From assembly GCA_016790045.1 (NCBI GenBank), contig JAEUPW010000066.1:1-64000 (forward strand): a stretch of 64,000 bases of DNA, given 5' to 3'. The notes under the pieces were generated by a model that saw only the letters and a list, made by a program, of their open reading frames with translations, made no database searches and was not told where the DNA came from. The number at the start of each line of letters is the position of its first letter. Position 1 is the first letter of the stretch. Shown here piece after piece: positions 1 through 8,489 of this stretch. A program made the translations under genes and the position numbers. The DNA comes from Candidatus Competibacteraceae bacterium (lineage in GTDB: Bacteria > Pseudomonadota > Gammaproteobacteria > Competibacterales > Competibacteraceae).

Positions 1-639
1 CGCGCATTCGCCGTCGTTGTGGGTGTGGATGCCGAAGGGATGGCGGATCGCCTCCTTCATCTCGCGGATGATCCGTTCCACGTCCCACGGCAGGCTACCG
101 CCGTTGGTGTCGCACAGCACCACCGTTTCGGCCCCGCCCCGGATCGCCGCCTTCAGCGTTTCGAGCGCGTAGCCAGGATCGGCCTTGTAGCCGTCGAAGA
201 AATGTTCGGCGTCGTAAATGACCCGACGGCCGGCGGCGCGCAAATACGCGATGGATTGCTCGATGATCCGCAGGTTGTCGTCCAGCGTGGTCAGCAGCAC
301 GTCGGTGACGTGCAGGTTCCAGGTTTTGCCAAACAGGGTGCAGACCGGGGTCCGCGCCTCCAGCAGCGCTTGGATGTTGGCGTCGTCTTCCGGCCCGCCC
401 TTGACCCGGCAGGTCGAGCCGAAGGCGGCGATCAGCGCGGTCTTCCACTCCAGGTCGCGGGCGCGCTCGAAAAATTCGGCGTCCTTGGGATTGGAGCCGG
501 GCCAGCCGCCTTCGATGAAAGCCACGCCCAAATCGTCCAGCCGTTGCGCCACGCGAATTTTGTCGTGGCCGGATAGCGTGAACCCTTCGCTCTGGGTGCC
601 ATCGCGCAGGGTGGTATCGTAAATTTGAATGAGTGACAT
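1..639 (-). CDS. cimA: Citramalate synthase, N-terminal part (cut by window edge)
   Basis: This is the first 213 codons of a DRE-TIM metallolyase of the isopropylmalate/citramalate synthase family, which condenses acetyl-CoA with an alpha-keto acid. The N-terminus reads MSLIQIYDTTLRDGTQSEGF, so the DTTLRDG motif that supplies the metal-binding Asp and catalytic Arg is intact. A later IYDAEHFFDGYKAD stretch is typical of the CimA branch (pyruvate to citramalate, isoleucine pathway) rather than LeuA. The start is the ATG at 639. The rest of the gene lies beyond base 1, so the C-terminal regulatory domain cannot be checked. The CimA-versus-LeuA choice is from sequence recall. Confidence 0.88.
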   Translation of the reverse strand, partial: MSLIQIYDTTLRDGTQSEGFTLSGHDKIRVAQRLDDLGVAFIEGGWPGSNPKDAEFFERARDLEWKTALIAAFGSTCRVKGGPEDDANIQALLEARTPVCTLFGKTWNLHVTDVLLTTLDDNLRIIEQSIAYLRAAGRRVIYDAEHFFDGYKADPGYALETLKAAIRGGAETVVLCDTNGGSLPWDVERIIREMKEAIRHPFGIHTHNDGECA

Positions 640-1098
640 AGGGTTATCTTCAAGCCTCAAACGTCGCGGACGCTTTTGCGACATACCGGATCGAATCCGG
701 CGCAGCCGTCGCGTGAAACGGGCGGATTCCAGTCAACTGGCGACGATTCAGCGAAGTAGAGCTTCGCAACGCTCCACCGAAGCCCCCTCTCTTCTCAAAA
801 ATTGGTTTTGACATGACAAACCGATGAACGTGAAGTGCATTGCTAGGGTTAAAGGAACGCGGGCGGACAAGTCTAGCGCCGTCGGCCAGGTGGACGAACC
901 TCCTCCGCGCCGACGCTTGATAGAGGTCCGACGCGGATTTTCCCACAGTTTTAAAAAAAGGATAGGGCATTCATGAGCCCCGACCTGGAGAATGGCAGCC
1001 GTCGGCACCCGCGCGGTAAACTTCGCGCTGGCGATCACCGTGAACCAAAAGCCGCCTCCCACATTTTTTTAATGGACCATCCCTTGACCGTGACCGCG
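640..1098. other. Intergenic gap between divergent cimA and mscS
   Basis: About 460 bases separate the cimA start from the preferred start of the channel gene. No convincing gene was found on either strand. A TTGACA hexamer occurs at 808-813 on the plus strand, but no good -10 box follows at the right distance. An AAGGA sequence precedes an in-frame ATG at 973, so the channel gene may start there and shorten the gap to 333 bases. Confidence 0.4.
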
Positions 1099-2355
1099 AT
1101 GAAAACCGGCGGCCTCCCCTTGCTGCTGGCGCTCGGCCTGACCTTATTGCTGGCCGCCTTCCCCGACTCGTCGCGGGCGCAGACCAGCCGCGCGACGGTG
1201 CGGCTAGACGGTCGCGCCCTGTTTCAAGTCAGCGCGGATAACCGCGACCAAGCGCGGAGCCGCGCCGATGAAATCGAGCGTCGCCTCAACCGACTGCTCG
1301 AAACCCCCAAGCTCATCGAGCCGGTCAAGATCGAACAGCAAGGCGACGCCCGGCTCCTGAGCGTAGCCGGGCGACCGTTGGCCGCGCTGCTGCCCGATGA
1401 CGCCAGCGATAACGGGATCACCGGCGACGCGCTCGCCGCAGAATGGAAAAACGCGATCGACGCCACGCTGGCGCAAGCGGCCACGCGCCGCCTTTCGGCA
1501 TGGGGGCGCTTCGCCGTGGAAACCCAGGCGAGCGTGGAAACCGCGTTCGCGCGTTTGCTCGAATCGGCCATCGTGATCATCCCCCGGCTGTTGGCTTCCT
1601 TGTTGGTGCTGCTGTCTTTCTGGATGATCGCGGCGCTGGTGCGCTGGTTGATGCGTTTGGTCTTTCACCGCTTCGTCTCCGATTTAACGGTGGAAAACCT
1701 TATCAAGCAAGTCGCTTACTATACGGTTTGGGCCATCGGTTTGATCGTGGCGACCAGCGCTTTGGGGTTCGACCCGCAGGCGCTGGCGACCGGCTTGGGG
1801 CTGACCAGCGTGGCGTTGGGTTTCGCGCTAAAGGACATTCTGTCGAATTTCGTGGCGGGCATTCTCATCTTGGCGATGCGGCCTTTCAAGATCGGCGACC
1901 AAATCGTGATCGGCAACACCGAGGGCGGCGTCGAGCGCATCAACCTGCGCGCCACCCACATCCGCACCTACGACGGCCGCGCCGTGCTGGTGCCCAATGC
2001 CGAAGTCTTCACTTCACGGGTGACCAACAACACCGAAAGCCCGGTCCGACGGGGGGTGATCGAGATTCCCCTGGATTACCAAACCGACTTGAAAAGCGCT
2101 GCGAACATCATGCGCCGAGCCGCGCAAAACGCTGACGGCGTTCTGGCCGATCCGCCGGCCAACGTGCGCGTGCGCGAATTGAAAGAGGACGCCATCATCC
2201 TGGAGGCACGTTTCTGGACGGATTCGCGCCGCAGCGATTTCGTGCTCACCTGCTCCAACGTGCGCACCGCGGTGGTGGAAGCCTTCAAAACCGCTCGCCT
2301 CGCGTTGCCCGACCCGAGCGTTCGGGTCTTAGTGTCGCACTCGACCGAACGGTAG
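1099..2355 (+). CDS. MscS-family mechanosensitive channel
   Basis: The product is a small-conductance mechanosensitive channel of the inner membrane that would release solutes on hypo-osmotic shock. A signal-peptide-like segment (MKTGGLPLLLALGLTLLLAA) is followed by a periplasmic region of about 100 residues and then membrane helices. The pore-lining signature is clear: GLGLTSVALGFALKDILSNF with the following FVAGILIL. The beta domain and C-terminal cytoplasmic domain follow (RPFKIGDQIVIG, VLVPNAEVFTSRVTN). The start at 1099 is chosen because it begins the signal sequence. In-frame ATGs at 1072 and at 973 are alternatives, and the one at 973 has the better ribosome-binding site but would add a non-hydrophobic leader of 42 residues. 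Confidence 0.9.
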   Translation: MKTGGLPLLLALGLTLLLAAFPDSSRAQTSRATVRLDGRALFQVSADNRDQARSRADEIERRLNRLLETPKLIEPVKIEQQGDARLLSVAGRPLAALLPDDASDNGITGDALAAEWKNAIDATLAQAATRRLSAWGRFAVETQASVETAFARLLESAIVIIPRLLASLLVLLSFWMIAALVRWLMRLVFHRFVSDLTVENLIKQVAYYTVWAIGLIVATSALGFDPQALATGLGLTSVALGFALKDILSNFVAGILILAMRPFKIGDQIVIGNTEGGVERINLRATHIRTYDGRAVLVPNAEVFTSRVTNNTESPVRRGVIEIPLDYQTDLKSAANIMRRAAQNADGVLADPPANVRVRELKEDAIILEARFWTDSRRSDFVLTCSNVRTAVVEAFKTARLALPDPSVRVLVSHSTER

Positions 2356-2452
2356 GTGCATAATCGGTCGCCGTACCGCCACGAACGCGGACACGGCGCT
2401 CGCGGTCACACGATGATGGTCTCGCTCCATACTCCTCGCGGAGGTTGAAACC

Positions 2453-2659
2453 GTGGTTCAAAAAGCTTTCGTCCCTTACGGCAGCGACGTTTCGGCGGGC
2501 ACTTACCGATGCGTCGATTGCGGCTATAAACTGTCCAGCCAATCGCTCGAACATCTCCCGCCTTGCCCCCATCACGACAGCCAACCTCACACCAAAAACG
2601 GCTGGGCGATCCTGTCAGGACAAGGCGACGCTCCCGACGATCCGTATCCGAAAAGCTGA
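2453..2659 (+). CDS. Small zinc-ribbon protein
   Basis: This 68-residue protein has one treble-cysteine/histidine zinc-ribbon-like motif: YRCVDCGYKL followed about 13 residues later by PPCPHH. It resembles short zinc-ribbon proteins of proteobacteria, where the usual pattern is CxxC...CPxC; here the last position is His instead of Cys, which could still bind zinc. The start is a GTG at 2453, supported by a GGAGGT ribosome-binding site at 2440-2445 with a seven-base gap. The function is unknown. It lies about 100 bases after the mechanosensitive channel gene and may share its transcript. Confidence 0.72.
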   Translation: MVQKAFVPYGSDVSAGTYRCVDCGYKLSSQSLEHLPPCPHHDSQPHTKNGWAILSGQGDAPDDPYPKS

Positions 2660-2906
2660 TTCACCCGTCCGATCACCCTGACACCGCCACCGCCCACACC
2701 TGCGGCGGCGGTCGGGTGGTTCGGAACGCGCGACCAACGCGCGCGCTTTGTCGCGGGCGACGGATTTCTTTTTTGCCGCCAGAACCTCCAGCGCCCGACG
2801 GGCGGCCGAATCGTGCGAGGCGCGCCCGGCTTCCGCGAAAATTGCATCATCTCTGACAGTTCGCTATATCTGTCGCTCACTTCAAATCACCCGAATGAGA
2901 CAGCGC

Positions 2907-3743
2907 ATGTCAAATCGCTTATTGATCCCGCTGGCGGCCGCGTTGCTGGCGCTCGCCCTGCTGTTACCGCCGCTCGCCCGCGCCCAAAACGCCAACCAAC
3001 AACTCGCCGGCAACAGCGTGTTGGAAACCATCAAAAAACGGGGCTCGATCAAAATCGGGATGTCCACTTTCGTCCCCTGGGCGATGCGCGACAAAAACGG
3101 AGAATTGATCGGTTACGAAATCGATGTCGCCAAGCAGTTGGCCGAGGATATGAAAGTGAAAGCCGAATTCGTGCCGACGGCTTGGGACGGGATCATCCCC
3201 GCGTTGCTGGCCGGCAAATTCGATCTGATTATCGGCGGCATGTCGATCACGCCGGAGCGCAACCTGACGGTCAACTTTACCCTGCCGTACGCGAATTCCG
3301 GCATCCATCTGGTCGCTCACAAGGAACTGGCGGCCGGACTCAAATCGCTGAGCGATTTCGATAAGCCGGAAGTGGTGCTGGCGGTCCGGCGCGGCGCGAC
3401 CCCGGCGACCGCCGCCAAGCGGCTGATGCCCGCTGCCACGCTGCGGCAATTCGACGAAGATGCGCTGGCCTTGCAAGAGGTGTTGAACGGCAAGGCGCAC
3501 GCCTTCGTCACCAGCACCCCCACCCCGGCCTTCGAGGCGCTCAAGCATCCCGACAAGCTGTTTTTGCCTATCGCCGAACCTTTCGTGCAAGGCGCGGAGG
3601 GTTTTGCGCTGCGCAAGGGCGATCCGGATGCGCTAAACTTTTTCAACAATTGGATTCTGCTTCGCCAGCAGGATGGCTGGCTGAAAGAACGGCACGACTA
3701 TTGGTTCAAGAGCCGCGACTGGGCGGCCCGAGTCGTCGAGTAA
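2907..3743 (+). CDS. Periplasmic substrate-binding protein (amino-acid type, family 3)
   Basis: The protein is an ABC-type periplasmic binding protein of the polar amino-acid/family 3 fold. It has a signal peptide (MSNRLLIPLAAALLALALLL, cleaved near ARAQ), then the family pattern KIGMSTFVPWAMRDKNGELI with GYEIDVAKQLAEDM and WDGIIPALLAGKFDLIIGGM. No permease or ATPase gene accompanies it, so its transporter must be encoded elsewhere or it may have a sensing or other role. The ATG at 2907 is preferred because GAGA sits just upstream; an ATG four codons earlier (2895) is possible. The next gene begins 29 bases downstream and may be cotranscribed. Confidence 0.87.
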   Translation: MSNRLLIPLAAALLALALLLPPLARAQNANQQLAGNSVLETIKKRGSIKIGMSTFVPWAMRDKNGELIGYEIDVAKQLAEDMKVKAEFVPTAWDGIIPALLAGKFDLIIGGMSITPERNLTVNFTLPYANSGIHLVAHKELAAGLKSLSDFDKPEVVLAVRRGATPATAAKRLMPAATLRQFDEDALALQEVLNGKAHAFVTSTPTPAFEALKHPDKLFLPIAEPFVQGAEGFALRKGDPDALNFFNNWILLRQQDGWLKERHDYWFKSRDWAARVVE

Positions 3744-3772
3744 CACCTTCTTGGTCGCAAAAGAGCATCACC

Positions 3773-4438
3773 ATGACGATCCCGGTTTGGAGAGCGCTGT
3801 TTTTTCTGCTCGGCGCATTGAGTGGCGCGGCGAGCTGGGCGGCCGAGGACCTCGATGCCCTGGCCCGCGCCCTGTTGAAATCCGCGAGGGATCTGCCCTT
3901 TCCGCAGCAGTGGGCCAGCTATCAGGTTTACGCTTATCACACGCTCGATCGGGAAGCATTTCAGCGCCCCTACCAAAACGCGATCAACCAGTTGCCGGCC
4001 GCCGTCAAGCGCGGCGAAGGGCCTTGGCTCGCGCCGATGAAGATGACCTCCGCGCTCAACCGCTTTTTGAGCACGCCGCTGGGCGAGTTCATCTACATCA
4101 GCGGCTGCCAGCCTCATCGCTGCGGCAACAACGTCGCCGCGATATTCGATCCGGCCACCGGCAAGCTGGCGCTACTGTTGGAAAAGGCTGTCGGGACGTC
4201 CGGGCGAAACCCGCGAAGCTGGCTGGCCGGCGATTACACGCCGGCGATGGCCGCGTTGCTGAAAGCGGTGCGCACCGCCGAAAAACGGGGTCACGACCGG
4301 CTGCCGCTACCGTTTAAGGCGCAGGCCGCGACGGCGCAAGCGGTGGCTCAAATAAATCCGACGTCGGTGAAATCGGCCCTTCGAGCGCCTTTAGCGCCGC
4401 TTCCGACCCCACAGCACATCACCACCGTTCACCAGTAA
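3773..4438 (+). CDS. Ivy-like periplasmic lysozyme inhibitor
   Basis: The product resembles Ivy, the inhibitor of vertebrate (C-type) lysozyme, which protects peptidoglycan in the periplasm. A signal peptide (ending near ASWAAED) precedes a domain with SGCQPHRCGNN and VAAIFDPATGKLALLL. The Ivy inhibitory loop is CKPHDC, held by a disulfide; here it reads CQPHRC, so the two cysteines, Pro and His are kept and Lys and Asp are replaced. The protein (221 residues) is longer than typical Ivy because of a low-complexity Ala/Pro-rich tail. The stop codon overlaps the convergent fpr gene by ten bases. Ivy family membership is fairly sure, but whether it still inhibits lysozyme is open. Confidence 0.75.
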   Translation: MTIPVWRALFFLLGALSGAASWAAEDLDALARALLKSARDLPFPQQWASYQVYAYHTLDREAFQRPYQNAINQLPAAVKRGEGPWLAPMKMTSALNRFLSTPLGEFIYISGCQPHRCGNNVAAIFDPATGKLALLLEKAVGTSGRNPRSWLAGDYTPAMAALLKAVRTAEKRGHDRLPLPFKAQAATAQAVAQINPTSVKSALRAPLAPLPTPQHITTVHQ

Positions 4439-5205
4439 TTTTCCACCGCCAGATGGCCCGGCTTGCCGCGCAGGCTCAAGCTCAACCCGCGTTCGGTCAA
4501 CAGTTGCCGGGTTTCCTGCACCATGTCGGGATTGCCGCAGATCATGATGCGGGAGCGCTCCGGCTCGATGGGCAGCCCGACATGCGCTTCCAGCCGACCA
4601 TCGGTCAACAGCTCGGTGATCCGGTCGTTCAACAGAGCGCGCTCGACGGTATCGCGCGTCACCACCTGCACGTATTTCAATTTGTGAGCGTAAGCGGCAA
4701 ACAGCTCATTTTGTTGGAACGAGCGGATGAATTCTTCGTAGGCCAGCTCGTGCCGGTACCGCACGCTGTGCACCAACACGATATTCTCGTAATGCTCCCA
4801 GGTATCGAATTCCTGGAGAATCGACAAGAACGGCGCGAGCCCCGTGCCGGTGGACAACAACCATAAATCCTTGCCGCACTCGAAGCGGTCCGTGGTCAGA
4901 TAGCCGTAATTCTTCTTCTCGACCAGCACCCGATCGCCGATTGACAGCTTGGCCAGCCGCGAGGTGAACGCGCCATCGGGCACCACGATGGAATAGAACT
5001 CCAGAAACTCGTCGTAAGGGGCCGAGCAGATCGAATAGGCCCGCCACACCCGCTCGCCGTCGTCGCCTTCGACGCCCAACCGCGCAAACTGGCCGGCGAT
5101 AAAGCGATAGGATTGGCTGCGGGTGGTTTTGAAGGAAAACAGATTCGACGCCCAAGTGCGGATTTCGGTAATCGTTTCGGCGGTGTAGTTGTCGCTGGCC
5201 TGCAT
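4429..5205 (-). CDS. fpr: Ferredoxin/flavodoxin-NADP+ reductase
   Basis: This FAD enzyme passes electrons between NADPH and ferredoxin or flavodoxin (EC 1.18.1.2) in the cytoplasm. The FAD-binding motif RAYSICSAPYDEFLEFY, the pyrophosphate/NADP motif LLSTGTGLAPFLSIL and the CGNPDMVQE motif are all present, and the protein ends in VENYW as usual for bacterial subclass FprA enzymes. It has 258 residues, normal for Fpr. The start at 5205 follows AAAGGA; a longer frame upstream to 5280 has no good leader. The gene faces the Ivy-like gene and the two overlap by ten bases at their stop codons. Confidence 0.92.
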   Translation of the reverse strand: MQASDNYTAETITEIRTWASNLFSFKTTRSQSYRFIAGQFARLGVEGDDGERVWRAYSICSAPYDEFLEFYSIVVPDGAFTSRLAKLSIGDRVLVEKKNYGYLTTDRFECGKDLWLLSTGTGLAPFLSILQEFDTWEHYENIVLVHSVRYRHELAYEEFIRSFQQNELFAAYAHKLKYVQVVTRDTVERALLNDRITELLTDGRLEAHVGLPIEPERSRIMICGNPDMVQETRQLLTERGLSLSLRGKPGHLAVENYW

Positions 5206-5432
5206 CGCGCTCGGTCCTTTCAGGGTTGAATCGACGCTTGGGCCGCCCTCCGGAAGCGGGCGGATACCCCAGTGGAGCAATCGGTTTAAACCGGCAGTGT
5301 ATCGGCTAAAAATGCGATGAAAAGGAATATAAATTCATTTGATTATTCCAATAAGTAATATTCCGCGCTTCATCTCAACCCCTGTCAGGATTTGTGGCAA
5401 GATTTTGATCGCGCTGACCGGAGACGCCTGCC

Positions 5433-5939
5433 ATGCGACGCTTTTTGCTGGCTTTTATCGGAATTGGGCTATTGCTGTACGGGATCGTTTATTTGCCGCC
5501 GGTGCGGGCGCAGATCATCGAGCCTTTCACCGAAAGCCTGACGGCGGTGGCCGGCGGGTTGATCGCGCTGTTGGGCGGGCAGGTCTGGGTTCACGGCAAC
5601 GTGTTGAGCGTTCCCGGCTTTAGCGTCCGCATTCTCGATTTGTGCAACGGGGTGGAAGCGACCTTGCTGCTGTGGACCGCCATGCTGGCTTTTCCCGCCC
5701 CGTGGCGGCACCGTTTGGTTGGCCTGCTGGTCGGCTGGTCGGCGGTGCAAGCGCTCAACATGGCGCGGATCATCAGTCTGGTTTATCTGGGTGTCTGGAA
5801 ACCGGCGTGGTTCTACTGGGTGCACTGGTACGTTTGGGATGCCTTGATCCTGATGGATGTCTTGCTGGTTTTCCTGCTGTGGCTGCGCCGGCTGCCGCTG
5901 GGCGCCGCGCGGCCTCTTCCGCATGCGCGCGCGGGTTGA
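5433..5939 (+). CDS. xrtH: Exosortase, XrtH-type
   Basis: The protein is a short (168 residues) multi-pass membrane transpeptidase of the exosortase/archaeosortase superfamily, which cuts a C-terminal sorting signal and anchors surface proteins. The expected catalytic residues are visible: Cys in LDLCNGVEA, Arg in LNMARIIS and His in YWVHWYVWD. The size and the membrane-protein partner encoded next to it fit exosortase H, which acts on proteins with IPTLxxWG-type C-termini. No such substrate is encoded in this window. The start follows CGGAG. It overlaps the next gene by 17 bases, so the two are translationally linked. Confidence 0.85.
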   Translation: MRRFLLAFIGIGLLLYGIVYLPPVRAQIIEPFTESLTAVAGGLIALLGGQVWVHGNVLSVPGFSVRILDLCNGVEATLLLWTAMLAFPAPWRHRLVGLLVGWSAVQALNMARIISLVYLGVWKPAWFYWVHWYVWDALILMDVLLVFLLWLRRLPLGAARPLPHARAG

Positions 5940-6609
5940 CCCGCTGCTGCTGCGCTTGCTGGTGGGCGGGAGTCTTTGCCTGCCGTTGTGTCTGGTGCTG
6001 TGGTGGCAGTGGCTGCGGGAACCGCTGGCGAAAATTCTGGCGCACGGCGCCGGTTTCGCCAGCCAATGGCTGTGGTCGGAAACCGTGTTGGGCGTCGGCT
6101 TTGGCGGCGATAAGGGTATGGTCGTCAGCCTGGTGCCGCCGCTGACCGACTCGGCTCAACTGTTTATGGCCCTGCCGCTGCCGCTGGACCGCGCGACCGT
6201 GATCTTGCCGCTGTTTTGGGCGCTGACGCTGCCGACGCCGGGTCGGGCGCTGCTGCGACGCCTGCTGTGCGGCACGCTCGTTTTGCTGCCGGTGATCGGG
6301 TTGACGGTCGCCCTGTACGTGCAATTTCAACTGGCCTTGTATCGGACACACCTGCCGCTGATGACCGAAATTCCGCCCGCGGAATACGCGCTCGCATTGC
6401 CGGATGCGCCGGTTCCTTATTACCTGGCGGGTTTGGGCCGGCAACTGGCGGTGCTGGTCTTGCCGATTGTCGCGCCGCTGCTCGCCTGGCTGCTGCTGCA
6501 TCAAGCCTACCTGCGCAAAATGATCCTGGGCGGTTGGCTGCAACGAGCGCTGAAATCCGCGCCCCCAACGGGTTCGCCGCCCTCGCCCTCCGCGGACGCT
6601 GACGGATGA
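5923..6609 (+). CDS. Exosortase-H-associated membrane protein
   Basis: This 228-residue protein has about four hydrophobic helices (for example PLLLRLLVGGSLCLPLCLVL and LLPVIGLTVALYVQFQLALY). It matches what I recall of the membrane protein regularly found beside exosortase H, and its position supports this. Its role is not known; an accessory or substrate-presenting function at the inner membrane is an inference. The start at 5923 lies within the end of xrtH, and its stop shares ATGA with the next gene. The C-terminal tail is Pro/Ser-rich and probably cytoplasmic. Confidence 0.72.
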   Translation: MRARVDPLLLRLLVGGSLCLPLCLVLWWQWLREPLAKILAHGAGFASQWLWSETVLGVGFGGDKGMVVSLVPPLTDSAQLFMALPLPLDRATVILPLFWALTLPTPGRALLRRLLCGTLVLLPVIGLTVALYVQFQLALYRTHLPLMTEIPPAEYALALPDAPVPYYLAGLGRQLAVLVLPIVAPLLAWLLLHQAYLRKMILGGWLQRALKSAPPTGSPPSPSADADG

Positions 6610-7205
6610 GCGCTCCCGCCACCCGCGCCTTGATTCTGGGCCTGTTGCTGGCGCTGGCGGGCTGCGACGAGCGGCAAGCGCAATACCGGGTGGCGATGAA
6701 GCATTTATTCCAACGCGACTATCGCGACGCCGCCGCCCTGCTCTCCACGCTCGCCAACAACGGCCATGCCACGTCCCAGTTCCGCTTGGGGTATCTCTAT
6801 CGGCAGGGTCTTGGCGTGCCGCGCAATCCCCGCCTGGCGATCTATTGGTTCGAAAAAGCGGCGCGGCAGGAGGATGTGGGCGGACAGTATTGGCTGGCCG
6901 AATCCTACCGGCGCGGCGAAGGGGTGCCCGCTTCGCCGGAATTGGCGTTTCAATGGTTCCAGCGCCTGGCCGAGCGCGGCTATGCCCCGGCCCAATATCA
7001 GGTCGCCCTGGCCCATATCGACGGCCGGGGCGCGCCGAAAGACGGGCCGGCCGCCGTCGAGTGGCTGCAAAAAGCCGTCGCCGGCGGCCACGCGGATGCG
7101 GCGCGACGGCTGGCGCGGGCGTATCGCGCCGGCGAACTGGGGCTGCCGCCGAATCCCGAACAAGCCGCCGAGTGGGAGCGCAAGAGCCAACCGACGCGCT
7201 TTTAA
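6606..7205 (+). CDS. Sel1-repeat lipoprotein
   Basis: This 199-residue protein begins with a lipoprotein signal whose lipobox is LALAGC (Cys at about residue 20). It then carries at least four Sel1-like repeats, helical pairs with the pattern AxxxLGxxYxxGxGVxxxxxxAxxWxxKAA (for example SQFRLGYLYRQGLGVPRNP and QYWLAESYRRGEGVPASPE). Sel1 repeats bind other proteins, often as periplasmic scaffolds. It is coupled to the exosortase partner gene through an ATGA overlap, so a part in sorting or in assembly of sorted proteins is plausible but not shown. Confidence 0.8.
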   Translation: MSAPATRALILGLLLALAGCDERQAQYRVAMKHLFQRDYRDAAALLSTLANNGHATSQFRLGYLYRQGLGVPRNPRLAIYWFEKAARQEDVGGQYWLAESYRRGEGVPASPELAFQWFQRLAERGYAPAQYQVALAHIDGRGAPKDGPAAVEWLQKAVAGGHADAARRLARAYRAGELGLPPNPEQAAEWERKSQPTRF

Positions 7206-7247
7206 AACGCGATCACCCTCGCTTTTGAAGGCATCCGATGCCTTCGG

Positions 7248-8489
7248 CTAGGACGCGCGGCATTGCACCACCTTGAACTCGACCCGACGGTCCAGCGCAT
7301 CCCTGGCATCGTCGGTTCCCGTCCCGATCAGCGTCTCTTTCGATCCGACCCCGTTGGCGATGGTGCGGGCGCGCAACGCTGGCGCGCCGGCCTCCAACCG
7401 GGTCTTGACTCGCTCGGCCCGCAAGGTGGACAGGCGCTCGTTGATCGGTTCGGGACCGGTGCGGCTGGTGTGTCCGACGATTTCCAAACAACCCTGGTGC
7501 GCCGAGGTCCGTTGCGCGATCTGCTTCAGCCACAGCGGATACGGGCCGCTCACCTGCCGGTCCGGCCAAAACTCGGTCGAGCCGGGCTTGAACAGGAATT
7601 TGACGGCGAGGCGCTGGTTGGCGAGCCCGTGATCCACGATTTTGCCGAACGCTTCAAGCGCCTCGTTGCGGCGGCCCAGTTTCCAACTGGTCAGATACAG
7701 GCCGTTGTAGACCCGCAATTGTTCGCCGCCCGGCGAGCGGAGCGCGCTTTGGTATAAATCCAGCGCGGCCGGGTATTGCCGGTTGTTGTAAGCGTCTATC
7801 GCTTCGCTGATCAAGGCCGCCGTCAGGATGCGATCCGCGTAGGCCGCGCTAATCGGATCGCCGGCTTTGGTGCCCTGGCAGGTTTTGATATAGCCTTCGG
7901 TCGCTTTATCCGGAACCCAGGCGGGACTGTCCTGGAAATGAGGGGTCGGGGTGATGTCGACGCCTTCGGGCCTGGCCCGCGCGGTGCCCTTGGCAATGAT
8001 CTTGCCGGACTTGAGATCGGCCAGCGCCAGGCAGACCCGATAGGCTTCGCGCGCGCCTTCGGTCTTGCCTTCCGGGTTGACGCCGGTGAAGGTGCCGACC
8101 AGCACGATGGGCGATTGGGCCACCGCCGCCGCCGAAAACGGTTGCACCGCGAATTGGGGATATTTTTCTTGCACCAACTCGACGAGGCGGGCCTCCATCG
8201 ACCGGGTCGCGACCGACTGCGCGCCCGATACGCCGTCAATCAGGGGATCGATCACCAAGGTATAGCGCGCCGGAGCCCGACCGCTCCCTTCAGGGAGCTG
8301 GGCGCGGCCGAATAAATCGTTGGCGGCTTTCAAGACCGCTTCGTCGAAAGGCACCGGCTGGACCGGCGGCGCGGGCGCGGCGGTCTGCTTCGTGTCGGCG
8401 GGCGGGGCGGCGCATCCCCACAGCAGCGCCGCGACCAGCAAACTCGCGCCTGCCAGCACGGCCCGCGCGGGGCGTTCGATCATCGTCAT
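7248..8489 (-). CDS. OmpA-domain lipoprotein
   Basis: The protein (413 residues) has a lipoprotein signal (lipobox LLWGCAAPP), a central domain that is probably periplasmic, a short TPR-like stretch (IDAYNNRQYPAALDLYQSAL) and a C-terminal OmpA-like domain that would bind peptidoglycan. The OmpA signature appears as EIVGHTSRTGPEPINERLS with RAERVKTRLEAGAP, ending in DRRVEFKVV. The start at 8489 follows AAGGAG by eight bases. Its ATG overlaps the stop of the upstream Ser/Thr kinase gene (ATGA), so the two are very likely an operon, and the kinase may control or sense this outer-membrane/peptidoglycan-linked protein. Confidence 0.82.
   Translation of the reverse strand: MTMIERPARAVLAGASLLVAALLWGCAAPPADTKQTAAPAPPVQPVPFDEAVLKAANDLFGRAQLPEGSGRAPARYTLVIDPLIDGVSGAQSVATRSMEARLVELVQEKYPQFAVQPFSAAAVAQSPIVLVGTFTGVNPEGKTEGAREAYRVCLALADLKSGKIIAKGTARARPEGVDITPTPHFQDSPAWVPDKATEGYIKTCQGTKAGDPISAAYADRILTAALISEAIDAYNNRQYPAALDLYQSALRSPGGEQLRVYNGLYLTSWKLGRRNEALEAFGKIVDHGLANQRLAVKFLFKPGSTEFWPDRQVSGPYPLWLKQIAQRTSAHQGCLEIVGHTSRTGPEPINERLSTLRAERVKTRLEAGAPALRARTIANGVGSKETLIGTGTDDARDALDRRVEFKVVQCRAS

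Noticed and set aside
808-813. TTGACA hexamer upstream of the mechanosensitive channel gene
   Set aside because: No -10 box at the right spacing.
650-970. Possible 106-codon minus-strand gene upstream of cimA
   Set aside because: No recognisable features and weak start signals; composition does not stand out from random frames.
2675-2860. Minus-strand stretch with protein-like composition (Ala/Lys/Arg-rich helical sequence)
   Set aside because: No suitable start codon after the nearest upstream stop and no ribosome-binding site; it may be a gene remnant but cannot be supported.
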